Of a stretch of DNA of 64,000 bases, positions 41,926-51,459 are shown piece by piece. The stretch is from Levilactobacillus fuyuanensis (lineage in GTDB: Bacteria; Bacillota; Bacilli; Lactobacillales; Lactobacillaceae): assembly GCF_003946395.1 (NCBI RefSeq), contig NZ_RHNZ01000006.1, positions 62,001-126,000 on the forward strand, written 5' to 3'. The translations under genes were made by a program, and so were the position numbers. The number at the start of each line of letters is the position of its first letter. Positions within the stretch are counted from its first letter, which is position 1. Below the pieces are notes generated by a model. It was not told where the DNA came from. It was given only the letters and a program-made list of their open reading frames with translations, and did not search any database.

Positions 41926-43902
41926 TTATTTATCCGTTGACTCTGTCGGTTCCGCAGATTCCAGCAGACTGGTGTTATCGTCCTCAAGTGTAAATTGAAC
42001 GTTGCTTTCAATCCACTTCCGGCGAGGTTCAACCTTGTCACCCATTAACGTGGTGACCCGGCGTTCGGCTAAGGCTGCGTCATCGATTTGGACCCGAATC
42101 AGTGTCCGCTTCTCGGGATCCATCGTGGTATCCCACAGTTGTTCAGCGTCCATTTCACCCAACCCCTTGAATCGTTGCAAGTTGTAGCCGTGATTTTTAA
42201 TCTGTTTGGTCTTCTGATCGAGTTCGTCGTTTGTCCAAGCGTATTCGATGGTTGACTTCTTACCAGTCGTCTTGATGCGATACAGTGGTGGCAAGGCAAT
42301 GTAGACCCGCCCGGCATCGATCATGGGCCGCATGTACTTATAGAAGAAGGTCAACAACAGGATCTGAATGTGGGCCCCATCGTCATCGGCATCGGTCATG
42401 ATAATAATTTTATCGTAGTTAGCGTCGGCAATATTAAATTCGGCACCAACACCAGCACCGATCGTGTAGATCATGGTACTGATTTCTTCGTTTTTCATAA
42501 TATCGGGTAGCTTGGCCCGTTCCGTGTTCAGCACTTTCCCCCGTAATGGCAGGATGGCTTGAAACTTCCGGTTACGGCCTTGCTTGGCAGACCCCCCGGC
42601 GGAATCCCCTTCGACTAAGAACAATTCGTTTTTGGCGGAATTCTTGGATTGGGCGGGTGTTAGTTTACCGGAGAGCAAGCGTTCATGCTTCTTGTGGCGC
42701 TTGCCATTTCGACTTTCGTCACGGGCCTTGCGGGCAGCCTCACGGGCTTGGCGGGCTTGGGTCGACTTGCGAATCAACATCTTCCCAAAGTCCCCGTTTT
42801 CCATCAGATAGTAGCCCAGTTGTTCGCTGATAATGCTATCTACGGTGGCTCGAGCTTCCGGTGTTCCCAGTTTTTCCTTCGTCTGTCCTTCGAACTGCAA
42901 CAGATTTTCGGGGATCCGCAGTGAGATCACGGCAGACAGCCCCTCACGTACATCGGTTCCTTCAAGGTTCTTATCGCGATCCTTGAGGAGGCCGACCTTA
43001 CGTGCATATTCGTTGAAGGCCTTGGTCCACCCACTACGCATACCCACTTCATGGGTTCCGCCATCTTTAGTCCGCACGTTGTTGACGAAGGACAGGAGGT
43101 TTTCGGTATAGCCGTCGTTGTATTGGGCAGCGACCTCGACCTCGATACCGTCCTTCTTGCCATCAAAGTACATCACGTCTCCGAGGGTATCCTTGTCTTC
43201 GTTAAGGTAGCTAACGAACTCCTTGATGCCATCTTCAAAGTGATACTCTTCAGCCTTTTCTTGGCCTTCACGTTCGTCGGTCAGCGTAATCTTGACGCCC
43301 TTGAGCAGGAATGCCGATTCACGGAGCCGTTCTGAGAGCGTATTAAAGTTATAGACAGTCGTCGTGAAGATCTCACTATCCGGCTTAAAGGTCAGCGTGG
43401 TCCCGTTATGGGCACGCGTATTGCCCTTCTTTTCCAGGGTGCCTTGGGGATGCCCCCCCTTGGCAAATTTTTCCTGGTAGCGAACGCCGTCACGTACAAT
43501 AGTCACGGTCAGTGAACTGGAGAGCGCGTTGACCACAGAAGCCCCCACCCCGTGGAGCCCACCAGAGGTCTTGTAACCACCTTGACCGAACTTACCCCCG
43601 GCATGCAGCACCGTCAAAATAACCTCAGGTGTCGGAATACCGGACGCGTGCATGCCCACGGGCATACCGCGGCCATGATCGACGACGGTAATACTATTGT
43701 CCTGGTGGATGGTAACGTTGATTTCCTTACCGTATCCGGCCAGAGCTTCATCAACGGCGTTATCGACAATTTCGTAGACCAGGTGATGGAGCCCTCGGCC
43801 GTCAGTAGAGCCAATATACATACCAGGACGTTTACGGACAGCTTCCAATCCCTCCAAGACTTGGATGGAGGAATCGTCATATTTAGGTTTTGCTTTCGCC
43901 AT
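41926..43902 (-). CDS. parE: DNA topoisomerase IV subunit B
   Basis: 658 residues. The GHKL ATPase begins VLEGLEAVRKRPGMYIGSTD and includes EIVDNAVDEALAG and GGLHGVGASVVNALS. The toprim domain has FLVEGDSAGGSAKQGRNRKF and MTDADDDGAH. The opening sequence (KPKYDDSSIQVLEGL) is of ParE rather than GyrB type. First gene of the parE-parC operon, divergent from plsY, an arrangement shared with other Firmicutes. Confidence 0.96.
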   Translation of the reverse strand: MAKAKPKYDDSSIQVLEGLEAVRKRPGMYIGSTDGRGLHHLVYEIVDNAVDEALAGYGKEINVTIHQDNSITVVDHGRGMPVGMHASGIPTPEVILTVLHAGGKFGQGGYKTSGGLHGVGASVVNALSSSLTVTIVRDGVRYQEKFAKGGHPQGTLEKKGNTRAHNGTTLTFKPDSEIFTTTVYNFNTLSERLRESAFLLKGVKITLTDEREGQEKAEEYHFEDGIKEFVSYLNEDKDTLGDVMYFDGKKDGIEVEVAAQYNDGYTENLLSFVNNVRTKDGGTHEVGMRSGWTKAFNEYARKVGLLKDRDKNLEGTDVREGLSAVISLRIPENLLQFEGQTKEKLGTPEARATVDSIISEQLGYYLMENGDFGKMLIRKSTQARQAREAARKARDESRNGKRHKKHERLLSGKLTPAQSKNSAKNELFLVEGDSAGGSAKQGRNRKFQAILPLRGKVLNTERAKLPDIMKNEEISTMIYTIGAGVGAEFNIADANYDKIIIMTDADDDGAHIQILLLTFFYKYMRPMIDAGRVYIALPPLYRIKTTGKKSTIEYAWTNDELDQKTKQIKNHGYNLQRFKGLGEMDAEQLWDTTMDPEKRTLIRVQIDDAALAERRVTTLMGDKVEPRRKWIESNVQFTLEDDNTSLLESAEPTESTDK

Positions 43903-44075
43903 GCGTAAATCCCCTTTACTTTTACTAGATTTAGAATTGCTTTCACGATACCCTTTAGTTTACCCCAATGCGAACGTATGTTCAAATGAATCGTACAAAT
44001 CGCATGGGGTGGGTTTTCAGTAACCACATTATCATACCACAGGAAACTAAACGCTGGCTAGGTTTCCTGATATAA

Positions 44076-44152
44076 TTGGCGTAATGCGCAAAACATGCTA
44101 AAATATAGAGCAGCTTATTAGTAACGGCCGCCACCCCAGCGATGGTGGCCGT
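44076..44152 (+). promoter_or_regulatory. plsY promoter and leader hairpin
   Basis: TTGGCG (44076-44081), 17-base spacer, TAAAAT (44099-44104). The transcript begins with a GC-rich hairpin at 44124-44152 (ACGGCC...CCACC with GGTGG...CCGT, 3-base bulge), ending 27 bases before the GTG start. Without a T-run it is not a terminator. Confidence 0.6.
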
Positions 44153-44178
44153 CGGGAGAAAGAGCGGAGGAATTACGC

Positions 44179-44802
44179 GTGAAATTAATTGGGTTACTCA
44201 TTGTGGCCTACCTACTTGGGGCCATTCCGAATGGTGTCTGGGTGGGTAAGGCCTTCTTCCATACCGATATTCGTCAGTCTGGTTCCGGAAATATTGGCAC
44301 GACGAATACCTACCGGGTTCTCGGACCGTATGCCGGAACGGTCGTGATGGTCCTCGATATTGCGAAAGGAACGGTGGCCACGTTGCTTCCTACTTGGGGA
44401 CACGTGACCACGATCTTTGGCACCGCGACACCCCTCTTATTTGGGCTGTTTGCGGTTCTTGGCCATACCGTCTCCGTCTTTGACCACTTCAAAGGTGGCA
44501 AGGCGGTAGCGACCTCAGCGGGGATGCTCTTGGCATACAACCCGTTGATGTTTGTGATTGCGGCTGGACTATGGGTCAGCCTGATCTACTGGACCAGCAT
44601 GGTCAGTCTAGCCAGCATGGTTGCCTTTTCGTTGATTGTTTTGATCTCGCTAGGCTTTCACGACTGGTATCTGACCGGTATCGCCTTCATCTTGACGGTA
44701 TTTGTCTTCTACCGTCACAGGACCAATATTACTCGGATCAAGAATGGGACGGAATCAATGGTCCCATTCGGTCACGGTTACCAGAAGCGTCACGCTAAAT
44801 AG
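44179..44802 (+). CDS. plsY: Glycerol-3-phosphate acyltransferase PlsY
   Basis: 207 residues with five hydrophobic helices. The three catalytic motifs are visible: SGSGNIGTTNTYRVLG, then VFDHFKGGKAVATSAG, and a GTE-containing C-terminal motif (KNGTESMVPFG). PlsY transfers an acyl group from acyl-phosphate to glycerol-3-phosphate, the first committed membrane phospholipid step. The start is GTG 44179 with CGGAGG upstream. Divergent from parE. Confidence 0.95.
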   Translation: MKLIGLLIVAYLLGAIPNGVWVGKAFFHTDIRQSGSGNIGTTNTYRVLGPYAGTVVMVLDIAKGTVATLLPTWGHVTTIFGTATPLLFGLFAVLGHTVSVFDHFKGGKAVATSAGMLLAYNPLMFVIAAGLWVSLIYWTSMVSLASMVAFSLIVLISLGFHDWYLTGIAFILTVFVFYRHRTNITRIKNGTESMVPFGHGYQKRHAK

Positions 44803-44809
44803 GATACTG

Positions 44810-44847
44810 AAGGCTCTCAACGACAATCGTCGCTGGGAGCCTTTTTC
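44810..44847 (+). terminator. plsY terminator
   Basis: AAGGCTC/GAGCCTT with inner CGAC/GTCG, then T5. Confidence 0.92.
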
Positions 44848-44878
44848 TTATGATTTGAAAACTATGGCTAAACATTAT

Positions 44879-45206
44879 CGCCTACGGCAGCCAGCAATTC
44901 CGCCTGCTGTGGGGAACGCCTACAGCCAAAGAGCGGGCTTCCAGCTCGGTTTGAAACCTCGCGAGGTTCATGCGAGTTTCCAAACGCGTCTCGCGTTGTA
45001 AGGCCGGAAAATTCGCCGGTCTAACGACGCCATCACGGCCGGCTACATTACTGGCTGTCTCCGGCTAAAATAACGTTTAACTATAACTTTAACCGAACCG
45101 TCGTTGGAAGTATCGGTTAGTTCTGTTGTAACCATGCGATTGTGATACCGAAGCCTATCTTACAGCTGTCAACCATTCCAGGCGGAATCTCGGACATCCG
45201 TAGTCG
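44879..45206. repeat. Structured ~330-base element with inverted ends, related copy at 62829
   Basis: The left end (44879-44906) and the right end (45179-45206) are imperfect 28-base inverted copies, sharing ATTCCGCCTG and CTACGG. Inside are a perfect palindrome AACCTCGCGAGGTT near 44955, CGCGAG/CTCGCG arms and GCCGG-rich hairpins. No ORF of 60 codons lies wholly within it. A 41-base sequence at 62829-62869 matches the reverse complement of the left end. It is either a non-autonomous repeat or a structured RNA family. Confidence 0.6.
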
Positions 45207-45221
45207 ACTGCTTTCGGCCGT

Positions 45222-46097
45222 CTAGAAGTAAGTAACCTGATAACTCGCCTTAAAGGCCTCCTTGCCAGCCAATTTCTGGATGGCAACCTTTGTCTCCAGA
45301 TCACCCGTAGCTTGAACGTCATCTGCTAGGCCCCACCATGGTTCTAAGCACACGAACGGTGCTTGCTTGGGATACGGTGACCAAATGCCCAGATATGGGG
45401 CGGCGACCGTTAAGGCAATACCATGGTCGTCTGAGGGTGTGCTGAGCATGACCGTAGTTTCATGATTGTCGAGCGTTAATACCTGGGCGTCATGGTCGAA
45501 TAAGTCGTGCTTTAAGGCCAGGGGCTGATGCAGGTCAAGCGGCACGGCATGCTTCGTATCACTGTATGGCCCGACCAGTGGAACACGTTGATAGGTCTGT
45601 TTGGGTGAAACGGTCACGTTATAGTCGGTGAAGTCGGCTAATGCGCCGCCAAATGGCACGTTGAACCCGGGATGGGCGCCAAACGAGAAGGCCATGGTCT
45701 CGTCAGTTGGATTCGTCACCGTCGCGTTGACCTTGACCTGGTGATCGACCAATTCATAAGATAGCGTCAGGATGAAGTCTTGCGGGTACAATGCCTTGGT
45801 CTCATCATCGGCCGCTAATTCGAGACTGACCTGAGTATCGGTCTGATCGATGACCGTAAATTCACGGTCGCGTGCGAAGCCGTGTTGCGTCATGTGATAC
45901 GTCTCGCCATTCAGTTGGTACTGGTTGTCCTGTAACCGGCCAACAATTGGGAAGAGGATCGGTGCGTGACGGCCCCAATAAGCTTTATCGGCCTGCCACA
46001 TATATTCCAAACCGCTCTCATTATCTTTGACACTGGTTAATTCGGCACCTAACGGATTGATTTTCACCGTCAGATAGTCATTCTTCAACGTGATCAT
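45222..46097 (-). CDS. Aldose 1-epimerase family protein (LacX-like)
   Basis: 291 residues from ATG 46097, preceded by GGGAGGAA; the frame opens upstream to 46112. LGAELTSVKDNESGLEYMWQ, the RHAPILFPIVGRL segment, the catalytic His in MTQHGFARD and HPGFNVPFGG show the galactose-mutarotase fold of the LacX/YeaD type. CLEPWWGLAD is typical near the C-terminus. The true sugar is unknown. It lies downstream of the xerC-hslV-hslU operon behind a terminator. Confidence 0.9.
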   Translation of the reverse strand: MITLKNDYLTVKINPLGAELTSVKDNESGLEYMWQADKAYWGRHAPILFPIVGRLQDNQYQLNGETYHMTQHGFARDREFTVIDQTDTQVSLELAADDETKALYPQDFILTLSYELVDHQVKVNATVTNPTDETMAFSFGAHPGFNVPFGGALADFTDYNVTVSPKQTYQRVPLVGPYSDTKHAVPLDLHQPLALKHDLFDHDAQVLTLDNHETTVMLSTPSDDHGIALTVAAPYLGIWSPYPKQAPFVCLEPWWGLADDVQATGDLETKVAIQKLAGKEAFKASYQVTYF

Positions 46098-46149
46098 CGC
46101 AATTCCTCCCACATTAATCTGTTACCTCTTATCATACCTTACGCAACGC

Positions 46150-46175
46150 AAAAGAGCCAAGACAACCGTCCTGGC
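46150..46175 (-). terminator. Terminator of the xerC-hslV-hslU operon
   Basis: 8-bp stem (46156-46163/46168-46175, one GU) with a 4-base loop and TCTTTT on the minus strand. Confidence 0.8.
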
Positions 46176-46186
46176 CCCACATACGT

Positions 46187-47599
46187 TTATAGGATGTACC
46201 GTGATAAATCCTTGTTCTGAACGATATCACCGATCTTATCGTTAACGTAACTTTCGGTAATCGTGACGTCACCGGTCCCCATGTCAGGTCCTTCGTAAAG
46301 CAGATCTTCCAGGAGCTTTTCAAGAACAGTCTGTAACCGTCGAGCCCCAATGTTTTGGTTCTCGTGGTTCAGTTCAAAGGCCAACTCGGCAATGCGTTCG
46401 ATGGCTTCCATGGTGAAGGTCACCTTGACATTGTCGGTCCCAATCAAAGCGATGTATTGCTTGATCAGGGCGTTATTTGGTTCAGTCAAGATCCGAACGA
46501 AGTCTTGCTTGCTCAGGTCGTTTAATTCTACCCGAATTGGGAAACGGCCCTGCAGTTCAGCAATCAAATCGCTAGGCTTGGATTCCGCAAAGGCCCCGGC
46601 TGCGATGAAGAGAATGTGATCGGTATCAATGGTCCCATACTTCGTCTTAACCTGCGTCCCTTCAACGATTGGCAAGATGTCGCGTTGAACCCCTTCACGG
46701 GAAACATCGCCGCTGTTCTGGCCACTGCCCTTGGTGATCTTGTCGATTTCATCGAGGAAGATGATCCCGGTGTTTTCGGCCCGCTTGATGGCATCGTGAT
46801 TGATGTCGGCGTTGTTGACCAGCTTTTCTGATTCTTCGCTGACCAAGATTTCGCGAGCTTCAGCGACCGTGACCGTCCGCTTAATCCGCTTCTTAGGCAT
46901 GATGGACCCCAAGGTATCGTTCAAATCGATACCCATTTGGCCCAGCATGTTGTTGTCGGTGGCACTGGCTTGTTGTGGATCGTCCATTTCCAATTCAACA
47001 GAATGGTTTTCGAGCAGGCCCTTGTTGAGCTGTTCTGTTAAGGACAACCGTTCATTACGGATCTCATCGGTAACTTCTTCTTGTTCGCTAGGTGCCGTTG
47101 GCATTTGGCCGTTTTGCATCTGGGAGAACATGTTCATCATATTTGAGAAATCGTTATTGTTCTTGTTTTCCTTCTTCTTGGCTGGGGCCAACAGCTTAAC
47201 TAATCGCTTGTTGGCAGCCTGTGTGGCATCAGCGCGGACATTCTTGAATTGGTCCTGCTTTTCCATAGCAACGGAAACTTCAACCAGGTCACGAACCATG
47301 GATTCCACTTCACGGCCGACGTAGCCAACTTCGGTAAACTTGCTGGCTTCGACCTTGGTGAATGGTGCGTGAACGATCTTGGCTAACCGGCGGGCAATTT
47401 CAGTTTTCCCGACACCGGTAGGTCCGATCATTAACATGTTCTTAGGTGAAATTTCTTCTTGCATGGCGGCATCGAGTTGCATGCGGCGGTAACGGTTCCG
47501 TAAGGCAATGGCAATCGCCTTCTTGGCTTCGTCCTGACCGATGACGTATTGGTCAAGTAAGCCAACAATCTCTTTAGGTGTTTTATTAATTGCGTCCAC
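46187..47599 (-). CDS. hslU: HslU, ATPase subunit of the HslVU protease
   Basis: 470 residues from GTG 47599 (GGAGG upstream); the frame runs on to 47695 over hslV. The N-terminal TPKEIVGLLDQYVIGQDEAK is typical. Walker A is MIGPTGVGKTEIARRL, Walker B GIIFLDEIDKI, and the protein ends in DLSRYIL, the C-terminal segment that docks in HslV. The I-domain insertion includes an Asn-rich stretch (KKKENKNNNDFSNMMNMF). Last gene of xerC-hslV-hslU; codY, which follows in Bacillus, is not here. Confidence 0.96.
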   Translation of the reverse strand: MDAINKTPKEIVGLLDQYVIGQDEAKKAIAIALRNRYRRMQLDAAMQEEISPKNMLMIGPTGVGKTEIARRLAKIVHAPFTKVEASKFTEVGYVGREVESMVRDLVEVSVAMEKQDQFKNVRADATQAANKRLVKLLAPAKKKENKNNNDFSNMMNMFSQMQNGQMPTAPSEQEEVTDEIRNERLSLTEQLNKGLLENHSVELEMDDPQQASATDNNMLGQMGIDLNDTLGSIMPKKRIKRTVTVAEAREILVSEESEKLVNNADINHDAIKRAENTGIIFLDEIDKITKGSGQNSGDVSREGVQRDILPIVEGTQVKTKYGTIDTDHILFIAAGAFAESKPSDLIAELQGRFPIRVELNDLSKQDFVRILTEPNNALIKQYIALIGTDNVKVTFTMEAIERIAELAFELNHENQNIGARRLQTVLEKLLEDLLYEGPDMGTGDVTITESYVNDKIGDIVQNKDLSRYIL

Positions 47600-47618
47600 T
47601 ATTCTCAGTCCTCCAGAT

Positions 47619-48161
47619 TTAAAGTTCTTCAGAAATAACGTTTTCGTTCGTAAAGATATCGATCCCACCAGCGATGTGAATGGCGCTTTCGGCAATTTCC
47701 TTAGCGCTCATTTCCTTGGCGTGGTGGTGTAAAGCCGTCGCTGCTGCTAAGGCGAAGTTCCCACCGGAACCGATGGCTAAGATGTCATCGTCGGGGGCAA
47801 TGACTTCACCGGAGCCAGAGACCAGGAGCATTTCGTCCTTGTCCATAACGATCAGTAAGGCTTCCAACTTTTGCAAAGCTTGGTCGGAACGCCACTGCTT
47901 AGCGAGTTCAACGGCTGCCCGTTGCAGGTTACCACTGTATTCGTTGAGTTGGCCTTCGAATTTTTCTTCAAGGTTAAAGGCATCGGCGACACTACCGGCG
48001 AATCCGACAACGACTTGGTTGTTGTAGATCCGACGAATCTTGTGGGCGGTTCCCTTCATGATGACTTTTTCACCCATCGTGACTTGACCGTCACCCGCCA
48101 TGGCGTTATGGCCGTTATGACGGACGGCACAGATGGTCGTTGCTTCAAATTTTACTGGCAT
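47619..48161 (-). CDS. hslV: HslV, peptidase subunit of the HslVU protease
   Basis: 180 residues. The mature N-terminus should be the Thr of [10 protein letters not shown] after a seven-residue leader MPVKFEA, as in Bacillus Clp[19 protein letters not shown] and AGSVADAF are further family landmarks, and [15 protein letters not shown] is the usual C-terminal signature. Forms a double-hexamer protease with HslU. It starts 20 bases after xerC on the same strand. Confidence 0.96.
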   Translation of the reverse strand: MPVKFEATTICAVRHNGHNAMAGDGQVTMGEKVIMKGTAHKIRRIYNNQVVVGFAGSVADAFNLEEKFEGQLNEYSGNLQRAAVELAKQWRSDQALQKLEALLIVMDKDEMLLVSGSGEVIAPDDDILAIGSGGNFALAAATALHHHAKEMSAKEIAESAIHIAGGIDIFTNENVISEEL

Positions 48162-48181
48162 AATTATTAGTCTCCTTATGA

Positions 48182-49108
48182 TTACTTCGGTTGATCCTTG
48201 TCTTCAGTTGCACGGGGAAAGAATTGACGATAATCCCGTTGGAGGTGTTCTCGCGTCACGTGCGTATAGATCTGTGTGGTCGAGAGACTACTGTGACCCA
48301 GTAGCTCCTGAACCGAGCGCAAGTCCGCCCCATTGTTGAGCAGGTGCGTGGCAAACGTGTGCCGCAGCATGTGGGGATGAATCTCACTGGTCAGGCTACT
48401 GCGCTTGATGATCTGATTGAGCAGATACGTCACGCCCGCCGGGGTCAGCTGCCCCCCATGAGCGTTGATAAAGACGTAGTCGTGCTGCTGATGATACTTG
48501 GTCATCAAGGGTGTCCGCGCCGCCGTGAAATATGTCTCCAGAGCGTCGCTGGCGTAATGGCCAAAGGGCACATAGCGTTCCTTGTTACCCTTCCCATGAA
48601 CCAGCATGATCCGATTATCAAAATCTACATCGCGTTGGGTCAGATTGACACATTCACTGACCCGAATCCCGGTGCCATAGAGAATCTCTAGTACAGCGGA
48701 ATCCCGCGTTGCCAATTGCTGATTGGGGTTGCCCGCGGCGGCTGTGAACAGCGCCGTCATTTCCCGTTCGTAGAAGAAACGGGGTAAGTGGCTCTGATGG
48801 TGCTTGAGTTGAACGTAGGCGAACGGATCGTCTTTGGCCAAGCCATTGCTCATCAGAAAGTTATAGAATGACCGCAACGTTGAGAGCTTGCGGGCAATCG
48901 TCGTCCGCGCGTAGTGATGATCGTACAGGTCGCTGAGATAAACCTCCACGTCGAGCTGGTCGATCTGTGCCCAGGGCTTCTCACCGCCATTGTCCTGCAG
49001 GAAGTGACTGAACTCAGCTAAGTCTTCCTGGTAGGCCTTCACGGTTTCGGGTGAATATTGACGCTCACCACTCAGGTAAGTCATGAATTGTGCGACTGCT
49101 GAAGCCAC
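48182..49108 (-). CDS. xerC: XerC-type tyrosine recombinase (CodV)
   Basis: 308 residues from GTG 49108, placed 7 bases after AGGAGGT; the earlier GTG at 49117 overlaps that site. The catalytic residues are Arg in [10 protein letters not shown], Lys in [19 protein letters not shown], His in [10 protein letters not shown] and Tyr in IYTHV. The gene order xerC-hslV-hslU is the conserved codVWX cluster. With XerS also present, XerC may not be the main dimer resolvase. Confidence 0.94.
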   Translation of the reverse strand: MASAVAQFMTYLSGERQYSPETVKAYQEDLAEFSHFLQDNGGEKPWAQIDQLDVEVYLSDLYDHHYARTTIARKLSTLRSFYNFLMSNGLAKDDPFAYVQLKHHQSHLPRFFYEREMTALFTAAAGNPNQQLATRDSAVLEILYGTGIRVSECVNLTQRDVDFDNRIMLVHGKGNKERYVPFGHYASDALETYFTAARTPLMTKYHQQHDYVFINAHGGQLTPAGVTYLLNQIIKRSSLTSEIHPHMLRHTFATHLLNNGADLRSVQELLGHSSLSTTQIYTHVTREHLQRDYRQFFPRATEDKDQPK

Positions 49109-49363
49109 GGCTGACACCTCCTATACGTGTTAATGCTAGCAAACGCGCCCTAAAAACTCAACTAACTCATCAGAAATGTTGTGAGCAGACTGGGTAAGCT
49201 CGTGTGTTAGGGCTGATGCTGGGTGATAATTGTTGTGGTTCTGGAACTCTTAGTATCGTTGTTTATTATTTTGGTAAACATCTCAAGATAAAGCGAAAGC
49301 CGAATATAAGCCACGAATCGCGGCTAAAGGCACTCAGCCTGGATAAACGGATTAAATTAATTG
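49109..49363. other. Intergenic region xerC to DUF2087 gene
   Basis: About 305 bases between divergent genes. A 61-codon frame (49204-49389) has no ribosome site and overlaps the promoter, so I do not call it. Otherwise only promoter sequence is seen. Confidence 0.6.
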
Positions 49364-49392
49364 TTGACATATTTCGTAAACATTTGTAAAGT
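49364..49392 (+). promoter_or_regulatory. Promoter of the DUF2087 gene
   Basis: TTGACA (49364-49369), 17-base spacer, TAAAGT (49387-49392), 23 bases before the ATG. Confidence 0.75.
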
Positions 49393-49415
49393 AGATGCTA
49401 CTGGAGGGATGAGAC

Positions 49416-50510
49416 ATGAACTTAGTCGATCTGACACTGACTGAAATTGAACAGGGCTGGCATGAAACGGCCGCGGCCTACGTCTGCAATGCCTGTGAGG
49501 CAACGTTTCCTAAGGACCAAGTCTTCCCAGAAGACGACAAGTTTTATCCGGCGGCAACCATGATTCGGCGGCATCTTGCGACCGAACACCCCCATGCCGT
49601 GGCCGACCTGATTCAAACCGACAATAAATACAATACGCTAACGGCCAAGCAACGAGACCTACTGCTGGCATTTGCCCAGGGTCAGAAAGATGCTGCCATT
49701 GCTGAACAGATGGGCATTGCGGCGGCAACCGTTCGCCATCAGAGGTTTACCTTTCGTGAAAAGGCCAAGCAGGCCAAGCTCTACCTCGCTATTTACGAGC
49801 AGGTCTTCAATCAGCCAACGACTGCCGATCAACTGGTGACGTTACCCGACCAGAAGGGCCAAAAGGATGACCGGTTTGCCATCACCGCTGACGAGTACGA
49901 TCAGCTGGTGGCGAAATACTTCACCTCGACTACACCCCTGAAATTAGCGCGGTGGCCCAAGCATCAAAAGGCTATCCTGGCCATTCTGAAACGCATTAGC
50001 CTGTCGATTCCAGCGAACCAGCATTTCACGGAACCGGAACTGACGGCCAAACTCAAGCCCATTTACGCCGATTTTCCGTTATTGCGGCGTTACCTGGTCG
50101 ACTACGGTTTCCTTAACCGCACGGCAAGTGGCAGTGACTATTGGCGGGACCCTGACGATAAGGAGTTACACATGAATCGCAAAGAACTCATTCAAAACTA
50201 TAAGGCGGCACCGACCTTCTACGGTGTGATTCAGATTAAAAACAACCAGAACGGTAAGACCTTCATCGACGTCGCACGCAACATCCACAACCGCTGGGGG
50301 TATTATCAGACCAGCTTAAACGAAAACTTCTACCATGATACTGAGCTCCAAAAAGATTGGAATACCTTAGGAGCGGACGCCTTTACCTACAGTGTCCTCT
50401 GGAAGGCGGATGTTGCCGAGGTCGATAACATCCGACAAACGCTCAAGGACCTCAAAGTCGAGTGGCTGGAGAAATGTCAACCGGCTTATAACCCGTCAGA
50501 AAGGAATTAA
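49416..50510 (+). CDS. Four-part fusion: CxxC finger, HTH, DUF2087 and GIY-YIG-like domain
   Basis: 364 residues. In order: a possible zinc finger (VCNACEATFP and RRHLATEHP, residues 23-62); a LuxR-type HTH (LTAKQRDLLLAFAQGQ, AAIAEQMGIAAATVRHQRF, 72-115); a DUF2087 domain (RWPKHQKAILAILKRI, IYADFPLLRRYLVDYGFL, 186-240); and a C-terminal GIY-YIG-like domain (TFYGVIQIKNNQNGKTFIDV, GADAFTYSVLW). In the last, the YIG is FID, so nuclease activity is doubtful. Probably a DNA-binding regulator. It is followed after one base by the CAT-like gene. GGAGGG precedes the ATG. Confidence 0.82.
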   Translation: MNLVDLTLTEIEQGWHETAAAYVCNACEATFPKDQVFPEDDKFYPAATMIRRHLATEHPHAVADLIQTDNKYNTLTAKQRDLLLAFAQGQKDAAIAEQMGIAAATVRHQRFTFREKAKQAKLYLAIYEQVFNQPTTADQLVTLPDQKGQKDDRFAITADEYDQLVAKYFTSTTPLKLARWPKHQKAILAILKRISLSIPANQHFTEPELTAKLKPIYADFPLLRRYLVDYGFLNRTASGSDYWRDPDDKELHMNRKELIQNYKAAPTFYGVIQIKNNQNGKTFIDVARNIHNRWGYYQTSLNENFYHDTELQKDWNTLGADAFTYSVLWKADVAEVDNIRQTLKDLKVEWLEKCQPAYNPSERN

Positions 50511-50511
50511 T

Positions 50512-51183
50512 ATGCAACCCTTAAATACAAATAGTACCCCCATCGATATGGCCACGTGGCCGCGTCGCGAATACTTTTATTACTTCACCAAGATGATGCC
50601 AACAGGATTCACCCTGACCGTGGATCTGGACGTCACGGCGACCAAGGAATGGTTGACGGCCCGCGATTTAAAATTTAACGCGGCCTACCTCTACTTGGTC
50701 TCAAAGGTCATCGCTCAGACCCCAGAGTTCAGAGTGTACCGCGATAACACGGGGCAGTTACAACGCTTCGACGTCCTCCACCCGTCCTATTCTGTCATGC
50801 ATGCGGATGATCACAGTATCTCCAACTTATGGACGGCCTACGATCCGGACTTCACGCAATTCTATCAGAATTATTTGGCCGACCTGACCGAATATGGCGA
50901 TCAGCGGACGCCAATGCCCAAGACCCCGCAGATCGAGAACACCTACATGATTGGTAGCATTCCCTGGACGCACTTTACCAGTTATACACCGCTGCCCTTC
51001 ACGCCGTTAAATACCTTCTTTCCGGTCATTCAGGCCGGCAAGTTCGAGCAGGAAGCGAAACGGTGGCAAATGCCCCTGTCACTGACAATCCATCATGCGG
51101 TAGCGGACGGCTATCACGTGAGTCAGTTCCTGGAACAACTCCAGTTAGCCTTTGATCATCCTGAGGCGTGGTTGGTCAGTTAA
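50512..51183 (+). CDS. Chloramphenicol acetyltransferase-like protein
   Basis: 223 residues, the CatA length. The catalytic motif is TIHHAVADGYHVSQFLEQLQ (HHxxxDG), and WPRREYFYYFTKMMPTGFTL is the usual N-terminal strand. TWPR/YF residues and the FTPLNTFFP segment align with the chloramphenicol pocket in the family, but many chromosomal CAT-like proteins of lactobacilli have no shown activity. It is translationally coupled to the fusion regulator gene (AAAGGAA within it, one-base gap). Confidence 0.85.
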   Translation: MQPLNTNSTPIDMATWPRREYFYYFTKMMPTGFTLTVDLDVTATKEWLTARDLKFNAAYLYLVSKVIAQTPEFRVYRDNTGQLQRFDVLHPSYSVMHADDHSISNLWTAYDPDFTQFYQNYLADLTEYGDQRTPMPKTPQIENTYMIGSIPWTHFTSYTPLPFTPLNTFFPVIQAGKFEQEAKRWQMPLSLTIHHAVADGYHVSQFLEQLQLAFDHPEAWLVS

Positions 51184-51202
51184 GATTTAATGGTCATTTT
51201 AT

Positions 51203-51247
51203 AAAGCGACGATTCCACTCACCAACCGAGTAGAATCGTCGCTTTTT
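51203..51247 (+). terminator. Terminator of the DUF2087-CAT operon
   Basis: 13-bp stem AAAGCGACGATTC/GAATCGTCGCTTT with inner ACTC/GAGT and T5. Confidence 0.93.
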
Positions 51248-51383
51248 CTGTGGCGTAAAACGCCTAATGACTGCTGAACATATTGCTACTGTTGGGGATG
51301 CACCATTATCTGGTTAAAACGATTTTTCAAAGAAAAGTGAGACCGGATCGGCAATTTTTACATTAGTAATAAGTGTCGGGTTC

Positions 51384-51416
51384 AAAAAAGGCGCTGACCC
51401 CTGAGAGGTCAACGCC
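51384..51416 (-). terminator. topA terminator
   Basis: GGCG-A/C-TGACC stem (51390-51399/51407-51416) with A6 on the plus strand giving a T-run on the minus strand. Confidence 0.9.
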
Positions 51417-51459
51417 AGTGAAACGAATTTGACTATTAGTAACGCTTCCGTGAAGCCGC

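Noticed and set aside
49204-49389. 61-codon plus-strand ORF upstream of the DUF2087 gene
   Set aside because: No ribosome binding site, overlaps the TTGACA-17-TAAAGT promoter, and no recognisable domain.
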